Below are positions 4,783 to 5,431 of a stretch of 5,431 bases of DNA, piece after piece. The notes under the pieces are model-generated. The model was not told the origin of the DNA, did not search any database, and worked only from the letters and a program-made list of their open reading frames with translations. The first letter of the stretch is position 1. The number at the start of each line of letters is the position of its first letter. Source of the stretch: Campylobacteraceae bacterium (GTDB lineage Bacteria; Campylobacterota; Campylobacteria; Campylobacterales; Sulfurovaceae); the NCBI GenBank assembly GCA_027063325.1, contig JAMOSA010000098.1:1-5431 (forward strand). The letters are read 5' to 3'. The position numbers and the translations under genes were made by a program.

Positions 4783-5431
4783 GTGACAAGACAAAGAGTA
4801 GGAGTCTTTGACTCTGGTGCTGGTGGCTTGACAGTAGTTCATTCACTCATAGAGGCAAAACTCTTTGATGAAATCATATACTTTGGTGATACAGCCAGAG
4901 TTCCATATGGTACCAAAGATGAAAATACCATAGTAAGATATGGATTGGAAGCTATTGAGTTTTTTAATAACTTTGATATTGATATACTAATAACAGCTTG
5001 TAATACAGTAAGTGCATATGCACTACAAGATATGCGTAAAAAGAGTATCTATCCCATATATGGTGTAATAGAGCCTGGTATCAAGGCACTTACAAACTCT
5101 CTTCCAGATAGAGATTCAAATATACTAATAATTGGCACAAGGGCTACTATCTCATCTAATAGATACCAAAGAGAGCTAAAAGAGATAGGTTATCACAATA
5201 TAAAGGCTCTTCAAACTGGTATGCTTGTACCAATTGTAGAGGAGGGAATAAGTGAGGGTGAAGTACTTGAAGCTATGCTTAGATACTACTTCAAAGATAT
5301 ATCAACTCCTGATGCTATAATACTAGGATGTACCCATTTCCCTCTTATATCCAAAGCCATATCACAATATTTTGATAATATCCCCATGCTTATACACTCA
5401 GGTGAAGCTATAGTAGAGTATCTAAAAGAGT
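4783..5431 (+). CDS. murI: Glutamate racemase, C-terminus cut by window edge
   Basis: The first 216 residues of glutamate racemase, which converts L- to D-glutamate for peptidoglycan precursor synthesis in the cytoplasm; family members are about 255-270 aa, so some 40-50 residues lie past the edge. Seen: GVFDSGAGGLTV with Asp10; YFGDTARVPYGTK at 33-45; ITACNT with Cys73, one catalytic cysteine; GVIEPGIKA at 94-102; VPIVEEG with Glu153; and LGCTHFPL with Cys183 and His185, the second catalytic pair. These correspond to Asp7, Cys70, Glu150, Cys181 and His183 of H. pylori MurI with a constant offset of about 2-3. Before VPIVEEG it reads QTGML, where many homologues have an ACPLF-type sequence, which may be a lineage feature. 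It starts with GTG 15 bp after the rho stop and shares the rho transcript; no terminator or promoter is visible between them. Confidence 0.96.
   Translation, partial: MTRQRVGVFDSGAGGLTVVHSLIEAKLFDEIIYFGDTARVPYGTKDENTIVRYGLEAIEFFNNFDIDILITACNTVSAYALQDMRKKSIYPIYGVIEPGIKALTNSLPDRDSNILIIGTRATISSNRYQRELKEIGYHNIKALQTGMLVPIVEEGISEGEVLEAMLRYYFKDISTPDAIILGCTHFPLISKAISQYFDNIPMLIHSGEAIVEYLKE

Noticed and set aside
4323..4842. Minus-strand open frames 4323-4511 and 4633-4842
   Set aside because: Antisense to strongly conserved rho and murI coding sequence; translations show no family features.
1..5431. Insertion sequences, CRISPR arrays, tRNA or rRNA genes, toxin-antitoxin or defence genes
   Set aside because: No terminal repeats, spaced repeats, cloverleaf sequence or matching protein motifs were seen; nearly all the DNA is accounted for by housekeeping genes.

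Overview
The window reads as an ordinary chromosomal segment of an AT-rich epsilonproteobacterium (Campylobacterota; a free-living Sulfurimonas/Sulfurovum-type organism is a guess, not shown). The grounds are low GC, codons dominated by AT-rich choices, TATAAT -10 boxes mostly without a strong -35, and a Rho gene followed directly by glutamate racemase, an order I recall from Helicobacter pylori. Gene order runs continuously, with no transposase, tRNA, rRNA, CRISPR array or integration scar visible.

Left part, all on the minus strand: sucC (GTG start at 2634) and sucD (ATG at 1463) encode the two subunits of succinyl-CoA synthetase. They are separated by one base and are surely co-transcribed. 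A hairpin at 560-584 follows sucD. Beyond it, in the same direction but with its own promoter, lies the N-terminal 152 residues of a phage-CI/LexA-like (S24 family) repressor that runs off the left edge.

Middle: a 177-bp divergent intergenic region (2635-2811) separates sucCD from a plus-strand gene for a small predicted lipoprotein of unknown function. This region carries two outward -10 boxes and several dyad and direct repeats between them.

Right part, plus strand: a near-consensus sigma70 promoter (TTGACT, 17 bp, TATAAT at 3275-3303) gives a leader of about 120 nt before rho (444 aa). murI follows 15 bp later, starts with GTG and is cut by the right edge after 216 residues. Rho ends transcription and MurI makes D-glutamate for peptidoglycan; their linkage looks like shared housekeeping expression rather than a common pathway.

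I found no convincing undescribed system. The items most worth a second look are the rho leader (short upstream ORF, hairpin, 10-bp direct repeat at 21-bp spacing next to the ribosome site), the palindromic divergent control region, the inverted repeat over the repressor promoter, and the unassigned lipoprotein.
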